Source of the DNA: Bacillota bacterium
Lineage (GTDB): Bacteria; Bacillota; Clostridia; Oscillospirales; Acutalibacteraceae
Reading direction: 5' to 3'
Assembly: GCA_023397245.1 (NCBI GenBank)
Contig: JAEWUH010000207.1
Location: 1 to 13,656, forward strand
DNA: 13,656 bases
Below, piece by piece: positions 7,045 through 13,459 of this stretch. Both the position numbers and the translations under genes were made by a program. The notes beneath the pieces are model-generated. The model saw nothing but the letters and a program-made list of their open reading frames with translations. It searched no databases and was not told where the DNA came from. Position 1 is the first letter of the stretch. Every line of letters begins with the position of its first letter.

Positions 7045-8349
7045 ATGAAACAGAAAGAGCAGACTGCACGGGAATATACCGGCACCGATGAGCTGACCGG
7101 CGGGCCGGACGAAAAGATGTTTCTGGAAGAAGCTGAAAAAATTTTGAGGGAAAGCGGCAAAGACCGTTACGCGGTCGTTTCCTTTCATGTGAACCGGTTC
7201 AAATACATCAACGACCTATTTGGCTATGAGAACGGGGACAAGGTGCTGAAAGGCATTTACCGGGCGATGGCCTCGAATCTCATTCTGCCGGAGCTGTGCG
7301 CCCGCCGAAATGCGGACCGGTTTGTCCTGCTCTTAAAATACCGGCAAAGAAGCGATCTGGAAAACCGGCTGAATCAAATCAGCGCGGATATTTACCGGAC
7401 GATCGAGTTTTACGGGATGCACTATACGCTGAAATTCTGCATGGGGGTCTATGAGTGCGGCAAAAACAGCCCGCTCGGCGTTGCCGTCATGGTGGACCGG
7501 GCGGTCATTGCGCAGGATTGGGTTGAGCCTGCGGATTCCCCTCCGTACCGTTTTTTTGAGGAAGCGATGCGTACCGGAGAAATCATCGCAAAAAATATGG
7601 AGGACAGGCTGCTTCCTGCCCTTGAAAACCGCGAATTCATTCTGTACTACCAGCCGAAGTACCGTTTGGATACCGGTGCGCTTGCGGGGTGTGAAGCGCT
7701 GGTACGCTGGAAAACCGATGAAAACACTCTGGTGCCGCCGAACGAATTTATTCCGGTGTTTGAAAAGAGCCGCGCCATCCTTCCGCTTGACCGCTATATT
7801 TTTGAAGAAGCCTGCCGGTCTGTCCGCCGCTGGCTGGAGAGCGGAAAACGGGTGGTTCCGGTTTCCGTGAACCTTTCCCGGATGCATCTGTTCGACCTTT
7901 CCTTTATTGAGGATTATAAGGCTACGGCCGATTCCTGCCGCATCCCCTGCGGACTGCTTGAACTGGAACTGACGGAAAGCGCCCTTTCGGAGAACGCGCC
8001 GGCAATGCGTTCCGCAGCGGAGAAGCTGCACAAAAACGGATTTTCTCTGTCCATCGATGACTTCGGCACAGGATATTCTTCGCTGGGTATGCTGAAAGAC
8101 ATTCCTGCCGACACGCTGAAGCTGGACCGCAGCTTTTTGCTGGGCTCATCCGACAGCGCGAGGGGGAAAAAGCTGATTGAAAATGTTGTCCGGCTGGTCA
8201 GAGATCTCGGGATGACACCTCTTGCGGAAGGGGTAGAGACCAAAGAGCAGGTCGAATTCCTGAAGGGAATCCGCTGCGACCTTGCGCAGGGCTATTATTA
8301 CGCAAAGCCGCTGCCGGCTTCGGAATACGAAAGACTTCTGCAATCATGA
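7045..8349 (+). CDS. Cyclic-di-GMP phosphodiesterase: degenerate GGDEF domain plus intact EAL domain
   Basis: A 434-residue cytoplasmic protein. The ATG at 7045 is preferred because GGGGAG (7033-7038) precedes it; an in-frame TTG at 7006 has no ribosome binding site. Residues about 13-165 form a GGDEF fold (FKYINDLFGYENGDKVL), but the signature is replaced by RNADR (88-92), so cyclase activity is unlikely. Residues about 188-432 form an EAL domain with the usual catalytic and metal residues: E217 in EALVRW, N276 in VNLS, E308 in ELTES, D338-D339 in IDDFGTGYSSL, K359 in LKLD, E395 in AEGVET and Q415 in QGYYYAKPL. It should hydrolyse cyclic-di-GMP to pGpG, with the GGDEF relic possibly binding GTP as an activator. 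No transmembrane or sensory domain is visible. The gene stands alone between two terminators. Upstream, 6870-7044 shows no clear promoter apart from a TAGAAT at 6998-7003. Confidence 0.93.
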   Translation: MKQKEQTAREYTGTDELTGGPDEKMFLEEAEKILRESGKDRYAVVSFHVNRFKYINDLFGYENGDKVLKGIYRAMASNLILPELCARRNADRFVLLLKYRQRSDLENRLNQISADIYRTIEFYGMHYTLKFCMGVYECGKNSPLGVAVMVDRAVIAQDWVEPADSPPYRFFEEAMRTGEIIAKNMEDRLLPALENREFILYYQPKYRLDTGALAGCEALVRWKTDENTLVPPNEFIPVFEKSRAILPLDRYIFEEACRSVRRWLESGKRVVPVSVNLSRMHLFDLSFIEDYKATADSCRIPCGLLELELTESALSENAPAMRSAAEKLHKNGFSLSIDDFGTGYSSLGMLKDIPADTLKLDRSFLLGSSDSARGKKLIENVVRLVRDLGMTPLAEGVETKEQVEFLKGIRCDLAQGYYYAKPLPASEYERLLQS

Positions 8350-8392
8350 TGCAAATGTTTTTTGCCGGGGCGCTTGGCGCTTCATCGAAAAT

Positions 8393-8436
8393 AAAAGCCT
8401 TAAACCCGGCGCAAAGCAGGATTTAAGGCTTTTCGT
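8393..8436 (+). terminator. Intrinsic terminator after the GGDEF-EAL gene
   Basis: AAAAGCCTTAAA (8393-8404) and TTTAAGGCTTTT (8422-8433) form a perfect 12-base stem around a 17-base loop. The stem is AT-rich at its ends, and its own T run serves as the tail. It begins 44 bases after the stop codon. Confidence 0.75.
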
Positions 8437-8579
8437 ATCTTGGTTGGTGCAGGAATTTCAAATAAAAATCATGATTGGAAAAGCAGTAAGAATTACCGGG
8501 AGTATCCGGAATCTGTCAGGAGCAGCGGGTATAGAATCTGCATAAAATATTTTGACTGCAGATGACAGGAGGACATCAT

Positions 8580-8756
8580 ATGGTTAGCTTTGTGATGGAA
8601 TTCGGCAATGTTGAAGTAGGACGTTCCGCGGCAAAGCTGCTCATCGGTCTGGGCTATCCTGCCGCGTATTTTATCCACGACTGTATTGTCAACGGGAAGT
8701 TTATCGAATACGGAACCATCGAAATGGTTGCCCCGAAAAAAGTAATTTTTGAATAG
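8580..8756 (+). CDS. Small orphan protein, 58 residues, function unknown
   Basis: A short open frame with an excellent Shine-Dalgarno AGGAGG (8567-8572) seven bases before the ATG at 8580. An earlier in-frame ATG at 8562 has no such site and would include the Shine-Dalgarno itself in the coding region. The product is a compact mixed-polarity protein (MVSFVMEFGNVEVG at the start, APKKVIFE at the end) with a mildly hydrophobic middle (AAKLLIGLGYPAAYFIHDCIV) that is not a clear transmembrane helix. It looks like a small alpha/beta domain. I recognise no family. It lies alone between the GGDEF-EAL terminator and the DegV gene, with about 127 bases to the latter. I saw no strong promoter directly upstream and no terminator after it. 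The ribosome binding site is the main argument that it is real. Confidence 0.6.
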   Translation: MVSFVMEFGNVEVGRSAAKLLIGLGYPAAYFIHDCIVNGKFIEYGTIEMVAPKKVIFE

Positions 8757-8807
8757 ACCCAAAAGAGTTATGCAGAAAAAGAAATTAATATTCCTTGCAG
8801 GAACTAT

Positions 8808-8835
8808 TTGCTGCGGTGCTTTATGGTAATATAAA
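8808..8835 (+). promoter_or_regulatory. Predicted sigma-A promoter for the degV-family gene
   Basis: TTGCTG (8808-8813) and TATAAA (8830-8835) are spaced by 16 bases, about 48 bases before the ATG. The gene's ribosome binding site GGGAG lies at 8872-8876. Confidence 0.55.
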
Positions 8836-8883
8836 CGAAACTACGTAATATTAAAAACTATGTAAAAAAACGGGAGTGTTAAT

Positions 8884-9723
8884 ATGACTTGGAGTATCGT
8901 GGCGGACAGTTCCTGTGACTTACCTTCCGACGCGCTGCAGGGCTCCGACGTGAGCTTTGCAAAGGTGCCGCTTAAAATTATCGTCGGCAATACGCAGTAT
9001 GTGGACGATGATTCCCTGAACGTGAATATCATGCTCGGCCAGATGAAGACCTACAGCGGGCCGTCTTCTTCCGCGTGCCCGGCGCCGGGAGAGTGGGCAA
9101 GCGAATTCCGGAAGAGCGACTGCACGATTGCGGTGGCGATGACCGGCGCTTTAAGCGGAACCTACAACAGCGCCGTGGTGGCGAAGAATATGGTGCTGGA
9201 AGAGGATCCGGATAAAAAAATCCATGTCATAGACTCCCATACCACTTCCGGCGGTATGGCGCTGATCATCTCGAAGGCCGCGGAGCTGATACGCTCCGGC
9301 CTTGATTTTGCAGCAGTAACGGAACAGATAGAAGCCTATGTCGGCAGCCTGTTTCTGGTTTTTTCGCTCAGCTCTTACGGCAACCTGATTAAAACCGGCA
9401 GAATGTCCGCTATGGCAGGAAAACTGGCGGCAACGCTGGGAATCCGCGCAATCGCCTCCAATACGCCGCAGGGGGAGATCAAAATTCTGCAGAAACCGCG
9501 CGGGGAGGAAAGAGCAATCCAGCTCATGGTGGAAATTATGAGCCGGATGAAGAACCTGGAGGGAAAACCCGTCGTAATCACGCACTGTAACAACCTCAAA
9601 GGCGCGCAGCGGCTCAGGGAGCTGATTACGCATATCTGCTTTACCAAAAAGATTACAATTCTTCCGACCCGCGGGCTGTGCAGCTTCTACACGGAAAACG
9701 GCGGCCTTTTGATCGGCTTTTAA
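8884..9723 (+). CDS. DegV-family fatty-acid-binding protein (FakB-like)
   Basis: A 279-residue DegV-family protein of typical length. The N-terminus IVADSSCDLP is the family signature. Further conserved parts are GPSSSACPAP (59-68) and GALSGTYNSA (88-97), whose Ser/Thr residues contact the fatty-acid carboxylate in FakB structures, IDSHTTSGG (116-124), NLIKTGRMS (167-175) and the C-terminal TENGGLLIGF. Characterised members bind one fatty acid and present it to the kinase FakA for phosphorylation, feeding exogenous acyl chains into phospholipid synthesis. The DhaK-like FakA partner is not in this window, so a fatty-acid role here is by family only. The gene has its own promoter and GGGAG site and ends 16 bases before the convergent EAL-CBS-GGDEF gene. 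Which fatty acid it binds cannot be read from the sequence. Confidence 0.93.
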   Translation: MTWSIVADSSCDLPSDALQGSDVSFAKVPLKIIVGNTQYVDDDSLNVNIMLGQMKTYSGPSSSACPAPGEWASEFRKSDCTIAVAMTGALSGTYNSAVVAKNMVLEEDPDKKIHVIDSHTTSGGMALIISKAAELIRSGLDFAAVTEQIEAYVGSLFLVFSLSSYGNLIKTGRMSAMAGKLAATLGIRAIASNTPQGEIKILQKPRGEERAIQLMVEIMSRMKNLEGKPVVITHCNNLKGAQRLRELITHICFTKKITILPTRGLCSFYTENGGLLIGF

Positions 9724-9739
9724 GAGCCGCAAAAGGCCC

Positions 9740-11491
9740 TTAATACCAGCAGCAGCTGTTTCCGCTTTGCTGCTTGCTTTTCTTTTTCAGCTTCGCCAGT
9801 ATTTCCGTCAGTTCGTACACACTGGAATACTGGCGGTTTTTATTGCTGATTCCCGCGATGGAGAGGGAGATCAGGGGGAATCTTTCGACTTTGCCGTGGC
9901 GGTCTTCCGTTACGATATATCCGTTTTTCAGGTCCTGCGGGTTATAAAACCGTAGGACATTTTTTTCAAACTCATCAATAATCAGGCCGCACAGAGCCGC
10001 ACCTTCATAGTTATCCAGTATGACAACAAAGTCGTCGCCGCCGATATGCCCGGCAAACTGCCCTTCCGGCAGATGGGTCTGGATGGTATCCGCCAGCAGC
10101 TTGATGATTGTGTCGCCGCTTTCGAACCCGTAAACATCGTTATAGGCTTTGAAATTGTCAATATCGATGTAGATTACACAGTAGGGCTTTCCCTCCGAAA
10201 TGCTCCAGGAGATTTTCTGCTCGATGATCAGGTTACCCGGCAGCCCGGAAAGCGGATTCTGGTATTTGGCGTTTACCACTTCGATTTCCGTGGTTTTCTG
10301 GAGCAGGTCCTTGATCGTTACGGTTCCCAGATATTTATCATCCTTTGTCACAACGATAAAATCGTATAATTTTTCCGGCGGGCGGGACATTGCCATATGG
10401 GAAACCGCGTTGATGGGCGTTTTATAATCCACCTGCAAAAAGTCGCAGTCCATCAGGCTGGAAATGAACCGCTTCCCGTTCAGGCTGAACCCGTATCTTC
10501 CGCTGAGCTGCAGAACCAGGCGCGATTTGGTCACGACGCCCAGAACGGCCCCGTCTTCCACAACGCATACCCCGAACGAGGATCGGCTGGCGGTCAGCAT
10601 ATTGAAAACGTCCTCCACCTTGGAGCACGGCGGTATGGTTTCGGTTCTGGAGCAGATGTTCTCGATATAGATATTGCTGGCGGTTCCGCCGAAAATATGG
10701 TTTTTCCGTCGGTTTGTTTCATTAAGGAATTCAATCACTTCCGAACTCAGTTCCTGAATTGTTTCGCTTGGCCTCTGCAGAAAATATCCCTGCGCATATT
10801 GAACGCCCAGATCCACCAGAGTAGAAAGCTCTTCTTTGGTTTCTACCCCCTCGGCGATCAGGCTGATGTTGGATATATGAGAAAGCTGCACCATGCTCCG
10901 TACAAGCGCCAGCTTGATACTGTCGGAATCGATGTTGCGGATCAGCTGCATATCCAGCTTGATAAAATGGGGATTCACGTCGCTGATCAGGTTCAGCCCG
11001 GAATAGCCCGCGCCCGCATCGTCCACCGCGATTTTATAGTTCTGCTCCTTGTAATGGCTCACCGTGCCCTTGAAGCCCTTCATATCCGATATGGCATTGC
11101 GTTCCGTGATCTCAAAAATGATGTTTTCCGGCGTAATCCCGTACTGCTTCAGGTACTCGGTCGTAAACCCCTGCCGGAATTTCGTATCGTGCATGATATT
11201 GGGGTTTACGTTCAGAAACAGCTTTTTGTTGTACGGCGGCTGCATTTTATGGTAAGCAGTGCGCAGGGCTGTGGTGCGGCAGAGCTGCTCCAGATCCCAG
11301 AGCCGATTGCTGTTCCCGGCAGCATGAAACAGTTCCTCCGGGTTTGAAAGGCAGCTTTCGCAGGTGACCCTGCTCAGCGCTTCATGCCCCAGAATGGAGC
11401 CGTCCCGCAGGGAAACGATCGGCTGAAATACCGTTTTCAGGCATTTCCCGTCAATGATACTGTCTACTTCCTTTGCTGTTTTTTCATCCAT
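9740..11491 (-). CDS. EAL-CBS-CBS-GGDEF cyclic-di-GMP signalling protein
   Basis: A 583-residue cytoplasmic protein with the EAL domain first. Residues about 15-250 are EAL with a full catalytic set: E37 in HEALSR, N94 in LNVNP, E127 in FEITE, D157-D158 in VDDAGAGYSG, K178 in IKLD, E214 in AEGVET and Q234 in AQGYF. Residues about 280-400 hold two CBS modules (FGVCVVEDGAVLGVVTKSRL and FIVVTKDDKYLGTVTIKDLL mark their ends), which usually bind adenine nucleotides. Residues about 405-575 are a GGDEF domain with YIDIDNFKAYND and the variant signature GGDDF (484-488), which keeps the metal-binding acidic third position. It could both make and break cyclic-di-GMP, with CBS sensing the energy state; the net activity is unknown. 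The Shine-Dalgarno GGAGGAAAG (11501-11509) is strong. The gene is convergent with degV and divergent from the NYN gene. Confidence 0.93.
   Translation of the reverse strand: MDEKTAKEVDSIIDGKCLKTVFQPIVSLRDGSILGHEALSRVTCESCLSNPEELFHAAGNSNRLWDLEQLCRTTALRTAYHKMQPPYNKKLFLNVNPNIMHDTKFRQGFTTEYLKQYGITPENIIFEITERNAISDMKGFKGTVSHYKEQNYKIAVDDAGAGYSGLNLISDVNPHFIKLDMQLIRNIDSDSIKLALVRSMVQLSHISNISLIAEGVETKEELSTLVDLGVQYAQGYFLQRPSETIQELSSEVIEFLNETNRRKNHIFGGTASNIYIENICSRTETIPPCSKVEDVFNMLTASRSSFGVCVVEDGAVLGVVTKSRLVLQLSGRYGFSLNGKRFISSLMDCDFLQVDYKTPINAVSHMAMSRPPEKLYDFIVVTKDDKYLGTVTIKDLLQKTTEIEVVNAKYQNPLSGLPGNLIIEQKISWSISEGKPYCVIYIDIDNFKAYNDVYGFESGDTIIKLLADTIQTHLPEGQFAGHIGGDDFVVILDNYEGAALCGLIIDEFEKNVLRFYNPQDLKNGYIVTEDRHGKVERFPLISLSIAGISNKNRQYSSVYELTEILAKLKKKSKQQSGNSCCWY
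9748..9786 (+). terminator. Possible weak terminator for the degV gene inside the opposing reading frame
   Basis: AGCAGC (9748-9753 or 9751-9756) can pair with GCTGCT (9769-9774), followed by TGCTTTTCTTTTT. The stem is only six bases and lies within the 3' end of the convergent gene. No better terminator is visible in the 16-base gap between the two stop codons. Confidence 0.3.
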
Positions 11492-11563
11492 ATTTTGAGT
11501 CTTTCCTCCATTTTATGTCTTAATAAAAATAGCATGAGGGAGTACGGTTAAGAATGGATTGTG

Positions 11564-11591
11564 CTGAGTTTAAAATTTTGTTAAAACTCAG
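11564..11591. repeat. Inverted repeat in the leader of the EAL-CBS-GGDEF gene
   Basis: CTGAGTTT (11564-11571) and AAACTCAG (11584-11591) are perfect 8-base arms around a 12-base AT-rich spacer. The element lies just downstream of the predicted minus-strand start site, about 73 bases before the ATG. It could be an operator or an mRNA hairpin; there is no T run on either strand to make it a clear terminator. Confidence 0.55.
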
Positions 11592-11606
11592 ATTATGAAA
11601 TACGGA

Positions 11607-11635
11607 TTGATAAAGAATTGTAATTAGCCTATAAT
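11607..11635 (+). promoter_or_regulatory. Predicted strong sigma-A promoter for the NYN-LOTUS gene
   Basis: TTGATA (11607-11612) and a perfect TATAAT (11630-11635) are separated by an ideal 17-base spacer. It is the best promoter match in the window and overlaps the predicted promoter of the divergent gene. Confidence 0.75.
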
Positions 11636-11646
11636 AAAATAAACAA
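11617..11646 (-). promoter_or_regulatory. Predicted promoter for the EAL-CBS-GGDEF gene
   Basis: On the minus strand, TTGTTT (11646-11641) and TACAAT (11622-11617) are spaced by 18 bases. Its -10 lies within the spacer of the plus-strand promoter. It would give a leader of about 120 bases. Confidence 0.5.
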
Positions 11647-11658
11647 CAGATATTTGAT

Positions 11659-11708
11659 AAGCCGTACAATGTGCCGCAGCTTTGCCTGCACGGCTTCTTA
11701 TTTGTTTT
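11659..11708 (+). promoter_or_regulatory. Leader hairpin of the NYN-LOTUS transcript, possible attenuator
   Basis: AAGCCGT (11659-11665) pairs with ACGGCTT (11690-11696), and a T-rich stretch CTTATTTGTTTT follows. It lies about 17 bases after the predicted start site and 45 bases before the gene. The interrupted T run makes it a weak terminator, so a leader stem or attenuator is only possible. Confidence 0.35.
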
Positions 11709-11741
11709 GGCATCTTAATACAGGGGATTGAAGGAGTTATT

Positions 11742-12518
11742 ATGGAAAACGGAAACCGCTACGCAGTACTGATCGACGCGGACAACGTGTCGGAAAAATA
11801 CATTAAATTTATTCTGGACGAAATATCGAACGACGGCATCGCGACCTATAAGCGCATTTACGGGGACTGGACAAAACCGGTGCTCGGCACCTGGAAAAAC
11901 GTCCTGCTGGAATATTCCATAACGCCGATTCAGCAGTACGGCTACACCACCGGAAAGAATTCAACGGACTCCGCGATGATTATCGACGCGATGGACATCC
12001 TTTATTCCGGGAATGTGGAGGGCTTCTGCATCGTCTCAAGCGACAGCGATTTTACCAGGCTTGCCGTGCGCCTGCGCGAATCCGGCATGTATGTGGTCGG
12101 CATGGGAGAAAAGAAAACGCCCGCCGCTTTTATTTCCGCCTGCAACAAGTTCCGCTATCTGGAGGTCCTTGCGCAGGATTCGATTCCGGACGCGATTCCC
12201 GCGGCGGAAGCCGTCAGCGCCGAAACCGCCGAAATGACGCCGCTTGATACGATTAAGAGCGCGGTCAGAACCATTGTGCAGGAGATATCGGATGACGACG
12301 GCAGAGCCTTTGTCGGCGAGATTGGCAATATGCTGATACGCCGTTATCCGGATTTTGACGTACGGAACTACGGCTTCCGTAAGCTCACGCCCCTGCTGAA
12401 ATCCATGGAGGTTTTCGATATCTACTCCGAACGGAACAGCGACGGCTACAATAAGCTGGTTTATGTAAAGGAAAAGAGCGCTGCTCCAAATCCTCCCCGT
12501 AAAAAGAATCATCGATAA
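11742..12518 (+). CDS. NYN-domain putative RNase with C-terminal OST-HTH/LOTUS domain
   Basis: A 258-residue protein. The ATG at 11742 follows AAGGAG (11731-11736); upstream in-frame extension back to 11682 runs through the leader hairpin and is not used. Residues about 5-145 form a NYN/PIN-like nuclease domain with the acidic set D12 and D14 in LIDADN, D76 in STDSAM, and D101 and D103 in SSDSDF, matching the metal site of LabA/MARF1-type NYN domains. Residues about 167-241 fit an OST-HTH/LOTUS fold (TIKSAVRTIVQ, then FVGEIGNMLIRRYPDFD and YGFRKLTPLLKSM), which in known cases binds RNA or partner proteins. A basic tail (PPRKKNHR) may help bind nucleic acid. The likely role is RNA cleavage or RNA binding, but the target is unknown. 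The gene is divergent from the cyclic-di-GMP gene and ends in its own terminator. Confidence 0.9.
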   Translation: MENGNRYAVLIDADNVSEKYIKFILDEISNDGIATYKRIYGDWTKPVLGTWKNVLLEYSITPIQQYGYTTGKNSTDSAMIIDAMDILYSGNVEGFCIVSSDSDFTRLAVRLRESGMYVVGMGEKKTPAAFISACNKFRYLEVLAQDSIPDAIPAAEAVSAETAEMTPLDTIKSAVRTIVQEISDDDGRAFVGEIGNMLIRRYPDFDVRNYGFRKLTPLLKSMEVFDIYSERNSDGYNKLVYVKEKSAAPNPPRKKNHR

Positions 12519-12529
12519 CACCGTTTTTT

Positions 12530-12575
12530 AAGGCCGGGATCATTGCAAATGATGCCGGCCTTTCTCTTTATATTT
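12530..12575 (+). terminator. Intrinsic terminator after the NYN-LOTUS gene
   Basis: AAGGCCGG (12530-12537) pairs with CCGGCCTT (12555-12562), and an inner ATCATT/ATGAT section extends the stem past a mismatch. The tail TCTCTTTATATTT is T-rich. It begins 12 bases after the stop codon. Confidence 0.85.
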
Positions 12576-12730
12576 CCTCTTTGAAAAACAAATGCCGCTG
12601 CCTATGCGGTACAATAACAGAATCGATACCGGAAATATTATCCGGGAAATACGGGAACAACGCACGCTGCGCCGGAGACGGCAATCACCGGAGCGTACAA
12701 AAATTCTGCCGGGCTGGGGGGATAAGCAAA

Positions 12731-13459
12731 TTGGATGACATCGATTATAAAGCGGTACGGGCCGCAAAGGACGCCCGGCTGATGGACGAGTTCCTGAGGG
12801 AAAATGAACCGTTTGTTTTAAAATGCGCTTATTGGGCGGTGCACCGGTATATTACAAAAAGCGACGACGAATGGTCCGTCGCTTTTACTGCTTTCTCACA
12901 GGCAGTAAAGGACTATTCGATTGAAAAGGGCAGCTTTACACTGTTCGCAAAAATGGTAATCCGCAGGCGGCTGATTGATTATCTCCGCTCCCAGTCTAAA
13001 TACCGGGCGGAAACGTCCGTAAGTCCCTCCGTACTGGATTCGGAAACGGACGAGGAGGACGCGGACAATACGGAACTGGAAGTACGGGCGGCGATCTACA
13101 GCAATATTGAGAAAGATTTGGGCGATTCATTAAAACTGGAAATCGAATCGGCCAACCAGCTGTTTACTTCCTACGGCTTTTCCTTCTTTGATCTTGCCGA
13201 GTGTTCGCCCAAAGCGGAAAAGACGAAAAAAGCGTGCGCAAAAGCGGCAGCCTACATAATACGGAATCCGATTCTTCTGAAAGAAATGAGAAATTCCAAA
13301 ATGCTGCCATTGAAAATGATCGAAAATAATACCGGAGTACCCCGAAAAATACTGGAACGCCACCGAAAATATATAATAGCGGCGGCGGAGATAATAACCG
13401 GTGATTATCCCTTCCTCGCAGAGTATATGCGGTTCATTCGAGAGGAGCTGAGCAGATGA
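12731..13459 (+). CDS. sigI: RNA polymerase sigma factor SigI
   Basis: A 242-residue sigma-70-type factor of the SigI class. The TTG at 12731 is chosen because GGGGGG (12716-12721) lies about nine bases upstream and the resulting length matches SigI proteins (about 240-250). Region 2 is at about residues 20-90: FLRENEPFVLKCAYWAVHRYI, DDEWSVAFTAFSQAVKDYS, then KMVIRRRLIDYLRSQSKY. A charged linker (about 91-120) precedes the SigI-specific C-terminal domain (about 170-240), with LPLKMIENNTGVPRKILERH and the typical IITGDYPFLAEYM. SigI directs RNA polymerase to heat, envelope or polysaccharide-responsive promoters and is held inactive by RsgI. Its TGA overlaps the rsgI ATG. In cellulolytic clostridia such pairs control polysaccharidase genes, but nothing here shows which regulon applies. 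I found no convincing sigma-A promoter in 12575-12730. Confidence 0.93.
   Translation: MDDIDYKAVRAAKDARLMDEFLRENEPFVLKCAYWAVHRYITKSDDEWSVAFTAFSQAVKDYSIEKGSFTLFAKMVIRRRLIDYLRSQSKYRAETSVSPSVLDSETDEEDADNTELEVRAAIYSNIEKDLGDSLKLEIESANQLFTSYGFSFFDLAECSPKAEKTKKACAKAAAYIIRNPILLKEMRNSKMLPLKMIENNTGVPRKILERHRKYIIAAAEIITGDYPFLAEYMRFIREELSR

Noticed and set aside
9721..9742. Hairpin CGGCT...AGCCG at the end of degV as a bidirectional terminator
   Set aside because: The stem is only five bases, lies partly within the degV coding end, and has no T run on either strand.
10397..11347. Plus-strand open frame of 316 codons opposite the EAL-CBS-GGDEF gene
   Set aside because: The opposite strand encodes a full three-part signalling protein with intact motifs; this frame gives a His/Arg/Gln-rich product with no family features.
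11682..11741. Upstream extension of the NYN-LOTUS protein
   Set aside because: The added residues come from the leader hairpin and the Shine-Dalgarno region; the ATG at 11742 has the good AAGGAG and starts just ahead of the NYN motif.
12581..12730. N-terminal extension of SigI from an upstream TTG
   Set aside because: The extra 50 residues are Cys/Gly-rich and unlike SigI, no ribosome binding site precedes them, and the frame begins right after the T-tail of the NYN gene terminator.
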